From positions 1 through 19,161 of the forward strand of contig JAITPB010000192.1 of the NCBI GenBank assembly GCA_031289625.1: 19,161 bases of DNA, in the 5' to 3' direction. A program made the position numbers and the translations under genes. The stretch comes from Clostridiales bacterium. GTDB taxonomy: Bacteria; Bacillota; Clostridia; Lachnospirales; WQUN01. Shown piece after piece: positions 6,828-14,763 of the stretch. The notes below the pieces were generated by a model, which searched no databases, was not told the DNA's origin, and saw only the letters and a list, made by a program, of their open reading frames with translations. Position 1 is the first letter of the stretch. Every line of letters starts with the position of its first letter.

Positions 6828-7865
6828 ATGCATGTGTCCGCTGACGCTTTGGATGGCAGAGACCATCTGCTGAATATTCAAAACTTACATATTTCGTTTT
6901 TTACGCCCGCGGGTGAAGTGAAGGCCGTCAACGGCGTCTCGTATACCCTGCGGAAAGGGGAAGTGCTGGGCATTGTTGGCGAGTCTGGATCCGGCAAAAG
7001 CGTTTCGGTGACGGCCTTGATGAAACTTTTGGCGTATCCGGGCCGCGTGGTGGACGGATCCATTTGGTTTGATGGAAAGGACATTCTCGTTCAGCCGTCC
7101 AGAGAGATGCAGAAAATCCGCGGCAAAGACATTTCTATGATTTTTCAGGATCCCATGACCAGCCTCAACCCTGTTTACACCATCGGCAATCAGCTGATCG
7201 AAACCATCCGGCGTCACAGCGCGATGTCCAACAGCGCGGCGCGGCAACGCGGGATTGAAATGCTTTCGCTTGTGGGCATCAACAATCCCGCGCGGCGTAT
7301 GCGGCAGTATCCGCACGCACTTTCCGGCGGAATGCGGCAGCGCGTGATGATCGCTATGGCGCTCTCCTGCTCGCCGAAACTGCTGATTGCCGACGAGCCG
7401 ACCACTTCACTAGACGTAACCATACAGGCGCAGATTTTAGCCTTAATGAAAAAAATGCGCCAGGAGACCGGCACGGCCATTATGTTGATCACGCATGATC
7501 TCGGCATCGTCACGGAATTGTGCGATCGCGTTATGATTATGTACGCGGGCAAAATCGTGGAGTCCGGTTCTGTTGAGGACATCTATTATCGAACCTCTCA
7601 TCCGTACACAAAAGGGTTGCTGGACTGTCTGCCGCAGAATAGTGAAGAGCGCGCGCCCCTGCGCCCCATTGAGGGCAACCCGGTGGATTTACTCGACCTG
7701 CCCAAAGGATGCGGGTTCGCGTCCCGCTGTGACAAATGCATGAAAATCTGTCTGCGGGAAACACCGCCGGATTTCTTAGTGGGAGACGGCCACGTCTCGT
7801 CATGCTGGCTGCATACAGTGCAAAACGGGCAGGATGGACGGGGGAATCACCATGGGAACGGATAA
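6828..7865 (+). CDS. oppD: Oligopeptide ABC transporter ATP-binding protein OppD
   Basis: This is the first ATPase of the importer (345 aa). Walker A is GESGSGKS at 51-58, the Q-loop is FQDPMTSLNP with Gln107, the ABC signature is LSGGMRQR at 165-172, Walker B is LLIADE at 185-190, and the switch histidine is His223 in ITHD. The C-terminal oligopeptide/dipeptide transporter domain has the conserved cysteine pattern GCGFASRCDKCMKIC and a later Cys in SSCW. Some DppD-type proteins bind an iron-sulfur cluster through such cysteines (family knowledge). There is one extra cysteine (DKC) beyond the usual four. It lies 29 bp after oppC and overlaps the start of oppF. Confidence 0.95.
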   Translation: MHVSADALDGRDHLLNIQNLHISFFTPAGEVKAVNGVSYTLRKGEVLGIVGESGSGKSVSVTALMKLLAYPGRVVDGSIWFDGKDILVQPSREMQKIRGKDISMIFQDPMTSLNPVYTIGNQLIETIRRHSAMSNSAARQRGIEMLSLVGINNPARRMRQYPHALSGGMRQRVMIAMALSCSPKLLIADEPTTSLDVTIQAQILALMKKMRQETGTAIMLITHDLGIVTELCDRVMIMYAGKIVESGSVEDIYYRTSHPYTKGLLDCLPQNSEERAPLRPIEGNPVDLLDLPKGCGFASRCDKCMKICLRETPPDFLVGDGHVSSCWLHTVQNGQDGRGNHHGNG

Positions 7866-8850
7866 ATCGGACAGAGGCGCGGCGAAAACAGAGAAAACGC
7901 TTTTACAAGTGACCGGTTTGAAACAGCATTTTCGCGTCGCCGGGGAGCGCGCCCCTTTAAAAGCGGTGGACGGCGTTAGTATGTACATCCAAAAAGGCGA
8001 GACGTTTGGCTTGGTCGGTGAATCGGGCTGCGGCAAGTCGACCATCGGCAGGACAATTTTGAGGCTCTATGAACCGACGGACGGCGTGATTGAGTATGAC
8101 GGCGTGGACATCACGCATGTCAATATGAAACCGTACCGTAAACGGATGCAGATCGTTTTTCAGGATCCCTATTCGTCCTTAAACCCGAGAATGACCGTAG
8201 GCGACATCGTGGGGGAGCCGCTGGATATTAATAAGACGTATCGTTCCAAAAAAGAGCGGTATGATGTCATTGCAGACCGGTTGAACCTGGTGGGGTTGAA
8301 TACCGAGCATATGAACCGCTACCCGCACGAATTTTCCGGCGGCCAGCGGCAGAGGATTTCGATTGCCAGGGCGTTGGCGCTCAATCCGGAGTTTATCGTC
8401 TGCGACGAGCCAATTTCCGCGCTGGACGTTTCAATTCAGGCGCAGGTGATCAATAAATTCATTGAGCTGCGGCAGGATTTGGGGCTGACGTATTTGTTCA
8501 TCGCGCATGACCTGGCTGTGGTGCGGTATATTTCGAACCGGATCGGCGTTATGTATTTGGGGCGGCTGGTTGAATCCGCCGGCGCGGATGAGTTGTTTAC
8601 GCATCCGGCGCATCCCTATACACAGGCGCTGCTCTCTGTGATTCCCATACCGGATCCAAAGATGAACACGCGCCCGGATCGCATTATTTTGGAGGGCGAA
8701 GTCCCGAGCCCCATCTCGCCGCCCAGCGGATGTTATTTCAGGACGCGCTGCCGGTACGCCACGCCATTATGCGCCGAACAGACGCCCGTCATGCAAGAAA
8801 TAGGCGCGGGGCATTGGGCCGCCTGTCATGGCCTGAACGGAACAGCCTGA
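7834..8850 (+). CDS. oppF: Oligopeptide ABC transporter ATP-binding protein OppF
   Basis: This is the second ATPase (338 aa). Walker A is GESGCGKST at 62-70, Gln110 lies in FQDPYSSLNP, the signature is FSGGQRQR at 167-174, the Walker B acidic pair is Asp191-Glu192 in CDEP, and the switch histidine is His225 in IAHD. The C-terminal transporter domain includes GCYFRTRC and later cysteines. Two starts are possible. ATG 7834 overlaps oppD by 32 bp. ATG 7852, six codons later, is preceded by GGGGGA and overlaps by 14 bp, and it may be the true start. OppD and OppF are expected to form the heterodimeric motor under OppB/OppC. Confidence 0.94.
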   Translation: MDGGITMGTDKSDRGAAKTEKTLLQVTGLKQHFRVAGERAPLKAVDGVSMYIQKGETFGLVGESGCGKSTIGRTILRLYEPTDGVIEYDGVDITHVNMKPYRKRMQIVFQDPYSSLNPRMTVGDIVGEPLDINKTYRSKKERYDVIADRLNLVGLNTEHMNRYPHEFSGGQRQRISIARALALNPEFIVCDEPISALDVSIQAQVINKFIELRQDLGLTYLFIAHDLAVVRYISNRIGVMYLGRLVESAGADELFTHPAHPYTQALLSVIPIPDPKMNTRPDRIILEGEVPSPISPPSGCYFRTRCRYATPLCAEQTPVMQEIGAGHWAACHGLNGTA

Positions 8851-8880
8851 TAATAGACGCGGCGTTTTTGCGTTTTATTA
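8851..8880 (+). other. Intercistronic hairpin between oppF and oppA
   Basis: TAATAGACGC and GCGTTTTATTA can pair into about 10 bp with one bulge and a GGCGTTTTT loop, directly after the oppF stop. Hairpins here often let the binding-protein gene accumulate more mRNA than the permease genes. The stem is AU-rich, so this is tentative. Confidence 0.35.
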
Positions 8881-8910
8881 TAGATTCAAATTTATTAAGG
8901 GAGGAAAATA

Positions 8911-10632
8911 ATGAAAAAAATATTGTCATTGGCCCTGGCGTCTGTGATGGTGTTTGCGCTGGCGGCCTGCGCCAAACAGAATACAGACAGCGCGCCGACA
9001 GACACAGACGCGCCAGCAGAATCCGCGGATTCCGCGGCGGCGGCCACAGACGGCGTGAACCCAGAGCCTTTGCCCGCGGATTTGCCCAGCGGCAATGGAA
9101 CCGCTATCAACGTTTTTAAGGCCACTACCCCCGAGACCATCGATCCGACTATGAACTCTTCTCTGGACGGCGGTCAATACAGCGCGCATCTTTTTGAAGG
9201 TTTGATGCGCTATAAGTGGGATGGATCCGGCATTGAACACGGCATGGCTGAAGAGTACACCGTCTCTGACGACGGCCTTACCTGGACGTTTAAGCTGCGC
9301 GATTCTCAGTGGTCGGACGGCCAGGCCGTGAAAGCGGAGGATTTTGTTTATGCCTGGCGCCGTTTGGTGAATCCGGAAGTCGCCTCCCCCTACGCCAGCG
9401 ATATGGGCACGTTTATTATGAACGGCGAAAAAATCATCGCGGGCGATCTGCCTAAAGAAGAGCTGGGCGTGAAGGCGTTAGACGATAAGACGCTGGAGGT
9501 GACGCTGCAAAATCCCACGTCGTTCTTTTTGCAGCTGGCGGCCTTTGCCAATTTTTCACCGTTGCGCGAAGACGCGGTAGAACCCAATGGCGACAATTGG
9601 ACGAAAACATCTGACACGTTTCTCAGCAATGGGGCGTTCAAGATGCAAAGTTACGCCACAGACGACAGACTGATCATTGTGCCCAACCCGGGATATTGGG
9701 ATGCGGCCAGCATCGTCCCGTCCCAGATCAATTTCTTTTTTCTAGCGGACGACGTAGCCGCGCTGGCCGCTTTCCGTGCTGGCGAGATCGATTATATAGA
9801 CACGCCGCCGGAAGAGGAAGTGCAGGCTCTTACGAATGACGGGCTGTTTGGCGCTGTTCCGCAATTGGGAACATATTACGTCAGTTACAACACCAAAAAG
9901 GCCCCCCTGGACAATGTCAATGTCCGCAAGGCGCTGACACTGGCCATAGACACGGACTTTATCGCAAACACCATCCGCAACGGCGCTGTGAATGCGGCGG
10001 AAGCGTTTATCGGCGACGGGTTTGCCACCACCGATTATGACAGCGATTTTCGTTCCGGCTGGCAGACCTATGTCGCGCCGTCGGATTATGAAAATAACAA
10101 AGCATTGGCGCGGCAGGCGCTGGCCGAAGCCGGATATCCGGAGGGCGCGGGCTTTCCAAAGCTGGAGTATCTGTTCAATGACAGCACCACGCACAAAGCC
10201 ATCGGCGAAGCGCTGCAGAACATGTGGAAAACCGTGCTGGGCATCGACGTTGAATTGAAAATGACGGATTGGGCGACAGTGCTGCAAGACCGCCGCAACG
10301 GTAACTTTGATATTGCCCGGAACGGCTGGATTGCGGACTACAACGATCCCGTGACGATGCTGAATCTTTTTACGTCCAATTCGGGCAACAACGACGGCAA
10401 GTACAGCAGCGCGGATTATGACGCGAAGATTGCCGCGTCCAGCAAAGAAGCGGATCCGGCAAAACGCAATCAGCTGCTGCATGAAGCGGAAGATATTTTG
10501 ATTGGGCAGGACTGGGCTATGGGGCCAGTTTTTTATTATACCATTACCTGGGCGGCCAACCCGAAGCTGAAAGGGTGGGGCGTTACGCCTCTGGGCTATC
10601 AATTCTTCCACAAAGCGTACATCGAGCCGTAA
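8911..10632 (+). CDS. oppA: Oligopeptide-binding lipoprotein OppA
   Basis: This 573-aa SBP_bac_5 family solute-binding protein captures peptides outside the membrane for the OppBCDF importer. The N-terminus is a lipoprotein signal: MKK, a hydrophobic run, and the lipobox LAAC with Cys20 as the lipidated residue. A low-complexity linker rich in Ala, Asp, Ser and Thr (about 22-50) tethers the domain. The domain begins with INVFKATTPETIDPTM. Family features include HLFEGLMRY, LTWTFKLRD-QWSDGQAVKAEDFVYAWRRLVNPE, and VRKALTLAID. The C-terminus, GWGVTPLGYQFFHKAYIEP, matches OppA-type endings. The ATG follows a GGGAGGA ribosome site. It is the last gene of the operon and is followed by a strong terminator. 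Confidence 0.95.
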   Translation: MKKILSLALASVMVFALAACAKQNTDSAPTDTDAPAESADSAAAATDGVNPEPLPADLPSGNGTAINVFKATTPETIDPTMNSSLDGGQYSAHLFEGLMRYKWDGSGIEHGMAEEYTVSDDGLTWTFKLRDSQWSDGQAVKAEDFVYAWRRLVNPEVASPYASDMGTFIMNGEKIIAGDLPKEELGVKALDDKTLEVTLQNPTSFFLQLAAFANFSPLREDAVEPNGDNWTKTSDTFLSNGAFKMQSYATDDRLIIVPNPGYWDAASIVPSQINFFFLADDVAALAAFRAGEIDYIDTPPEEEVQALTNDGLFGAVPQLGTYYVSYNTKKAPLDNVNVRKALTLAIDTDFIANTIRNGAVNAAEAFIGDGFATTDYDSDFRSGWQTYVAPSDYENNKALARQALAEAGYPEGAGFPKLEYLFNDSTTHKAIGEALQNMWKTVLGIDVELKMTDWATVLQDRRNGNFDIARNGWIADYNDPVTMLNLFTSNSGNNDGKYSSADYDAKIAASSKEADPAKRNQLLHEAEDILIGQDWAMGPVFYYTITWAANPKLKGWGVTPLGYQFFHKAYIEP

Positions 10633-10649
10633 TAAAATAAAACGGTCAA

Positions 10650-10677
10650 GGGCGGCATTCCTGCCGCCCTATTTTTT
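10650..10677 (+). terminator. Rho-independent terminator of the opp operon
   Basis: GGGCGGCA (10650-10657) and TGCCGCCC (10662-10669) form a perfect 8-bp stem with a TTCC loop, followed by TATTTTTTT. It lies 18 bp past the oppA stop. Confidence 0.93.
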
Positions 10678-10710
10678 TGCCGTCAAATCTCCTGTCTTCA
10701 TCCCTCTATT

Positions 10711-10744
10711 TTTATCCTTCTATTTTCTTTATCCTTCTATTTTC
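10711..10744 (-). repeat. 17-bp perfect tandem duplication spanning the stop codon of the sensor gene
   Basis: TTTATCCTTCTATTTTC occurs twice in tandem (10711-10727 and 10728-10744), and a degenerate third copy, TTCATCCCTCTATT, lies just to the left. The right copy encodes, on the minus strand, the last codons and the TAA stop of the GAF-PAS-PAS gene. The left copy lies beyond the stop and repeats that end. Confidence 0.92.
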
Positions 10745-12255
10745 GTCATGGTGATGAATATTTTTTTGGAACCCATCACATCGTCAAACATCACGTTCAT
10801 CTGTACCTTGACCATGTCGTCCCCGCCGCGGAGCCGGCAGCTCATTTCGTTAAAATAAGAATGATCCGCTGTATCCACGACAGCCCGCGCCAGCGCGTCC
10901 GATTCCCTAAAGAATTCATGAATGCCGCGCCCCGACAGAAACTCCTGCTCCAGCAGAAGTTCCGCGCTGCGGTTCGCCAGCAGGATCACGCCTGAATCGT
11001 CTGTGAACACCAAAGCCCTGGTGCTGGATTCCAATATGCGCAGACTGACTTCTTTTTCAAACCATAAAGCGCTTTCCACATTTTTGATGCTCGTCATGTC
11101 CTTGGTGATGTTGGAGATGCCGATGATTTCATTTTTGTTGTTATACATACAAAACATTTTCATTTCATAAAAATATTTTGTACCGTCCTTGCGGCCGCGC
11201 CATCCGTTCTCCATATACTTGCCATCCCGCAGAACGGTTTGCAGCCGCCTCTGCACCGATTCTTTCTCTTCGGGTTTGTAAATATAATCCATGCTCTTGC
11301 CCACGGCTTCCTCCGCTGGGAAGCCCAGGAGCATATGCGCGCCCTGGTTCCACGTCTGGATCACGCCGTTTTTGTCCATAGCGTATATCGCGTAATCCTG
11401 AATGCTGTCGATGATATTGTTCAGGAAAAAAGAGCGGTTCTCCACTTTTTTTTCCAGTTCCTCGTTCAGGTTCTGGATCAGTTTGTTTTGAAATTTCAGT
11501 TCGTTGCTCAAACGTTTCGTCTTTTCATAGGCCAGCCCGTTGGCGACGGCTACGCCAACGTAATATTTGATGATCTCCACCATCTCCAGCTCTTCCGGCG
11601 AATACGCGTGAATGCTGGCAAAGACGATGACCCCCGTCATCTGTTCGCGGTAAAAAACAGGCGCTATCAACATGTTTTTCGGCTTGAGCTTGCCCAGAAA
11701 AGTACGGATGAGGTAGATAGAATCTTCTGGAATGTCCATGCAAACCGTCGTCTTACTGTCCGCGGCGATCCCGCCGATAAAGCCTTCTCCTAAAGCAATG
11801 TCAAACTCCGAATAAATATTTTTGGAAAAGCCGATGGACTGTTTGATTTCCAGTTTGTTTGTCGTGGGGTTCAGGCTGTAAAAAGCGCAGCAGTTGCTGC
11901 CGGTCACATGAATCAGTTTTGGCATCAAATCTTCCAGCACTTTTTCAAAATCCATATTGACAGCCACAGAATTGATGACATTGAGAATTTCCTGCCGCGT
12001 TTCATCTTTTTTGTGCAGGGCGGCCCTTAATTTATGCAATTCCGTATAAAACGGTTCCAGTTCCCTGGGGTATCCAGGCGCATAAACCCGGTCGGGGCTG
12101 TCCCGCAGAAGGTCTTCAATGTCCGCGGCCATGATGCCAATGTTTTTCTTCATTCTGCGGCTGTAATAAAAACGCAGATTCCCAAAAACAACGATGGCAG
12201 TGATCAGAATACCAGCCGAAGCGGTGATCAGAATACCAGCCGAAAGAGTGATCAT
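10729..12255 (-). CDS. Membrane-anchored GAF-PAS-PAS sensory protein without an output domain
   Basis: In this 508-aa protein, residues 2-24 form one hydrophobic helix with a tandem SAGILITA repeat (5-12 and 13-20). A helical linker follows, then a GAF domain at about 97-243 (INSVAVNMDFEKVLEDLMPKLIHVTG, later GVIVFAS-AYSPEELEMVE). A coiled coil (about 244-275) leads to PAS domain 1 at about 276-392 (IIDSIQDYAIYAMDKNGVIQTWNQGA, then ENGWRGRKDGTKYFYEM, ending ISNITKDMT) and a second PAS domain at about 404-508. No kinase, GGDEF, EAL or methyl-accepting domain follows, so it must signal through protein contacts. It lies 17 bp after the HD-GYP gene and starts with an ATG after GAGGGGAAAGT, so it is probably co-transcribed and may tune that enzyme (inference). 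Confidence 0.85.
   Translation of the reverse strand: MITLSAGILITASAGILITAIVVFGNLRFYYSRRMKKNIGIMAADIEDLLRDSPDRVYAPGYPRELEPFYTELHKLRAALHKKDETRQEILNVINSVAVNMDFEKVLEDLMPKLIHVTGSNCCAFYSLNPTTNKLEIKQSIGFSKNIYSEFDIALGEGFIGGIAADSKTTVCMDIPEDSIYLIRTFLGKLKPKNMLIAPVFYREQMTGVIVFASIHAYSPEELEMVEIIKYYVGVAVANGLAYEKTKRLSNELKFQNKLIQNLNEELEKKVENRSFFLNNIIDSIQDYAIYAMDKNGVIQTWNQGAHMLLGFPAEEAVGKSMDYIYKPEEKESVQRRLQTVLRDGKYMENGWRGRKDGTKYFYEMKMFCMYNNKNEIIGISNITKDMTSIKNVESALWFEKEVSLRILESSTRALVFTDDSGVILLANRSAELLLEQEFLSGRGIHEFFRESDALARAVVDTADHSYFNEMSCRLRGGDDMVKVQMNVMFDDVMGSKKIFITMTKIEG
12200..12247. repeat. 24-bp tandem duplication in the sensor's membrane helix
   Basis: GTGATCAGAATACCAGCCGAA plus three bases occurs twice in tandem (12200-12223 and 12224-12247). 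The first 21 bases are identical. It is in frame and encodes SAGILITA twice, adding eight residues to the only membrane segment of the sensor protein. Confidence 0.95.
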
Positions 12256-12272
12256 ACTTTCCCCTCAGACAT

Positions 12273-13382
12273 CTAAACCAAAGACTCAATGGAGATGTTG
12301 GCCTCTGTGCTCAGATTAATATATTCCTCGTCCAGCGTGCGCACAATCGGTTTAGAGAGGTTTGCACCGTTGATGAATACCACTTCAGCCTCTGTCCCGT
12401 TCGTCAGTTTCACCCACTGCCCAATGTACGTATAGGCGATATTCCGCAAAAAAATCAGCAGGTAATGCGTGTCCAGCTCTCCATAGACTTTGGTCTCAAA
12501 AGTTTTAATGACCTCAAAGGGACAGATCTTGCCCCGGTAGACGCGATTGGCCGTCATGGCCTCATAAATATCGCAGATGGTAATAATTTTGGAAAGTTTG
12601 CCGATTTGATCGCTTTTGATGCCCATGGGATAGCCAGAGCCGTCCATTTTTTCATGATGCATCAGCGCGCCTAATTTAATCGTCTCCGGTATATCCTGAT
12701 GCTGCAGAATCCGATAGCCTAAAACGGAATGCTGTTTCATCACGTCGAACTCTTCTTTGGTCAGCTTGCCTTTTTTATTTAATATTTCATTCGGGATTTT
12801 GGTCTTGCCGATATCGTGCAGCATCCCCGCTGTGGTCAATTCAACCATTTCGTCATTATCCAGGCCGAGCCAGTGGCCGAATAAATTACAGAGCATGGAT
12901 ACGTTTACGCTGTGGTGAAAAGTGTGTTCATCTGATTCCTTGATATAGCTCATAAATGTCAGAATGTCGCTCTTGCGGGGGAATTTGCCCATAATGTCGT
13001 CGGTGATCTGAAACATCTGCTGCAGCTCAACCGTCCCGCCGTCGCTGATGGCGTGAATATATTTTTGCGCTTGCTTTTCTTTTTTGTAAACCTCTTTTTC
13101 AAACTCAATGAATTCCGGCCTCGTGACAACCGGAATGCGCTGACGCTCCAAATCGGCGCGCAGCCGTTCCTTCTCCGCGGATTTCGCTGTGTCATGACTG
13201 ATGGAGCCTTCTTTGACATAAATATATCCCACGCCGCTGGCAAACAGCTTAGCGGCGTTCACGCTGTCCAGCATTGTATTTTTCGCGAGCAGGATGGCGC
13301 CGTTCATTGTCACCACATCGCGCGCCAGCACCATGTCTGGCGTTATCTCGTTTATGTTTATTTTTCGGGCTGTCCCGTCCAT
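12273..13382 (-). CDS. HD-GYP domain protein, predicted cyclic-di-GMP phosphodiesterase
   Basis: This 369-aa protein starts at the ATG at 13382, chosen because GAGGTGA lies just upstream; a longer frame back to 13421 lacks a ribosome site. Residues 1-60 form a small N-terminal region with ITPDMVLARDVV-NGAILLAKNTMLD, common ahead of HD-GYP domains. The HD-GYP core spans about 130-310: FHHSVNV, the HD pair His189-Asp190 with GK, His218, the HHE at 242-244, and DGSGYP at 247-252, then CDIYEAMTANR. These are the metal- and substrate-binding residues of cyclic-di-GMP hydrolases. The C-terminal 60 residues carry WVKLTNGTEAEVVFIN, a small beta domain frequent in clostridial members. It is the first gene of an operon with the GAF-PAS-PAS sensor. 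Confidence 0.92.
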   Translation of the reverse strand: MDGTARKININEITPDMVLARDVVTMNGAILLAKNTMLDSVNAAKLFASGVGYIYVKEGSISHDTAKSAEKERLRADLERQRIPVVTRPEFIEFEKEVYKKEKQAQKYIHAISDGGTVELQQMFQITDDIMGKFPRKSDILTFMSYIKESDEHTFHHSVNVSMLCNLFGHWLGLDNDEMVELTTAGMLHDIGKTKIPNEILNKKGKLTKEEFDVMKQHSVLGYRILQHQDIPETIKLGALMHHEKMDGSGYPMGIKSDQIGKLSKIITICDIYEAMTANRVYRGKICPFEVIKTFETKVYGELDTHYLLIFLRNIAYTYIGQWVKLTNGTEAEVVFINGANLSKPIVRTLDEEYINLSTEANISIESLV

Positions 13383-13409
13383 AAATTCACCTCGAATGTC
13401 TGGAGGACT

Positions 13410-13438
13410 AGTATACTCCAAGTTTCTTCTAAAAACAA
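13410..13438 (-). promoter_or_regulatory. Promoter of the HD-GYP/sensor operon
   Basis: On the minus strand TTGTTT (complement of 13433-13438) is followed after exactly 17 bp by TATACT (complement of 13410-13415). It is placed about 28 bp ahead of the ATG at 13382. It is back to back with the promoter of the exporter gene. Confidence 0.6.
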
Positions 13439-13451
13439 TGTTTTTCTTTTA

Positions 13452-13480
13452 TTGCTTCCCCATAGGCTTTTTGATATAAT
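13452..13480 (+). promoter_or_regulatory. Promoter of the exporter-CPBP-rnz gene group
   Basis: TTGCTT (13452-13457), a 17-bp spacer and TATAAT (13475-13480) with TGA just before it, forming an extended -10. Transcription would start near 13487, giving a leader of about 70 nt before 13558. Confidence 0.7.
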
Positions 13481-13557
13481 GTCCTTCATTATTATAATTC
13501 GCATTTTTGAACAGAAAATAAGCAGTTTATTTTTGTCAGCGGAGAAGGAAGGTATTC

Positions 13558-14763
13558 ATGAAGAATTTTCGCTTGAACCGCCACTATCTTGAGATCAGCC
13601 TGTATGTGCTGGGCGTGACTGCCTTGGCGCTGATACTGGTCAAAATCATTTGGAATATCGCTGGGTTCGGCCAGTCTGTCCACAACGTGATCCAGCTGGT
13701 TCAAAGTGTCCTTTCCCCTTTTACCTATGGTTTTTTTATCGCGTATTTCATGAACACCACCGTGCGCTATTTGGAGCAGGTTTTTTTCCGCAGGATCCAG
13801 TTCTTTCATAAACGCGCCGCGCTGAAAAGGCTCCTGTCCGTCGCGCTGACTTACATTTTTTATTTTGGATGCCTGATCTGGATCATTTCCTATCTGGCGC
13901 CTGAAGTCTATCTGAACACAAGCAACCTGGTCGCGAAGCTGCCCACGGACGCGCAGTTCTATCTGGACGCGTTCTATACCTATCTGGGCGGCGACAGCAA
14001 ACTGGTGCGTTTTCTGGAAGCGCTGAACATTGACCTCCCCACCAGCTATGATTTACGGGCCTTTTTGCAGCCGGTGATCAGCACCCTGTCCTCCCTGAGC
14101 AATGTGATGAACATTGTCTTGTCCAGCACTGTGAATATCGCTTACGCGCTTTTAAATTTCATTTTGGGATTGGTTATCGCGTTTTACATGCTCTGCGATA
14201 AAGAAAAATACCGGGATCTCATTGGAAAAATACTGCTCATGTTTTTCAAAAAACGAAACGCGGATAAAATTTCCAAAATTGCTTCTGAGTCCAATCGCAT
14301 CATTGAAAAATTCATCATCGGCAAAGCCATTGATTCTTTGATCATCGCCCTCATGTTTTTTATGATCAGCCTGTTTCTCAAGCCGCCTTACGCCTTGCTT
14401 TTGACGCTGTTGGTCGGTATCAGCAATATGATCCCGTATTTTGGGCCTATCGCTGGCGCCGCCGCCGTGACGCTGATCACGCTGGTGACCCAGCCGCCGC
14501 TCGCTCTGTGGGTGCTGCTGGTGGTTTTTGTCCTGCAGCAGTTTGATGGCATGTATCTGGGCCCGAAGATTTTGGGGGATTCCACCGGTCTGCCGCCCAT
14601 GCTCGTGATTCTCGCGATTATCGTAGGCGGCGCTCTGTTCAACGTGCCCGGCATGTTTTTCGGCGTCCCGATATTCGCCATTATCCGAAACCTCGTCTCA
14701 TCCATTTTCAACCGCAAATACGATCAAAAAATTTCAGGAGGGCCCATTCGTGAACAAGGCTAG
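13558..14763 (+). CDS. AI-2E family transporter (YtvI/PerM-type membrane protein)
   Basis: This 401-aa polytopic membrane protein belongs to the AI-2E transporter/UPF0118 family. Hydrophobic stretches begin at about residues 10-35, then VIQLVQSVLSPFTYGFFIAYFMN, a helix after the KRLLSVALTY segment, and a cluster in the C-terminal half containing ISNMIPYFGPIAGA, the family's most conserved block, followed by LQQFDGMYLGPKILGDSTGLPPMLVI. Members export varied small molecules or ions; a real role in autoinducer-2 export is established only for a few, so the substrate is unknown. A GAAGGAAGGT ribosome site precedes the ATG. Its last 14 bases overlap the GTG start of the CPBP gene, implying translational coupling. 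Confidence 0.93.
   Translation: MKNFRLNRHYLEISLYVLGVTALALILVKIIWNIAGFGQSVHNVIQLVQSVLSPFTYGFFIAYFMNTTVRYLEQVFFRRIQFFHKRAALKRLLSVALTYIFYFGCLIWIISYLAPEVYLNTSNLVAKLPTDAQFYLDAFYTYLGGDSKLVRFLEALNIDLPTSYDLRAFLQPVISTLSSLSNVMNIVLSSTVNIAYALLNFILGLVIAFYMLCDKEKYRDLIGKILLMFFKKRNADKISKIASESNRIIEKFIIGKAIDSLIIALMFFMISLFLKPPYALLLTLLVGISNMIPYFGPIAGAAAVTLITLVTQPPLALWVLLVVFVLQQFDGMYLGPKILGDSTGLPPMLVILAIIVGGALFNVPGMFFGVPIFAIIRNLVSSIFNRKYDQKISGGPIREQG

Noticed and set aside
9742..10611. Minus-strand frame of 289 codons opposite oppA
   Set aside because: It is antisense to a complete OppA with no ribosome site or domain.
11239..11793. Plus-strand frame opposite the sensor gene
   Set aside because: The sensor frame has GAF and PAS domains, while this one shows only arbitrary sequence; it is a shadow frame.
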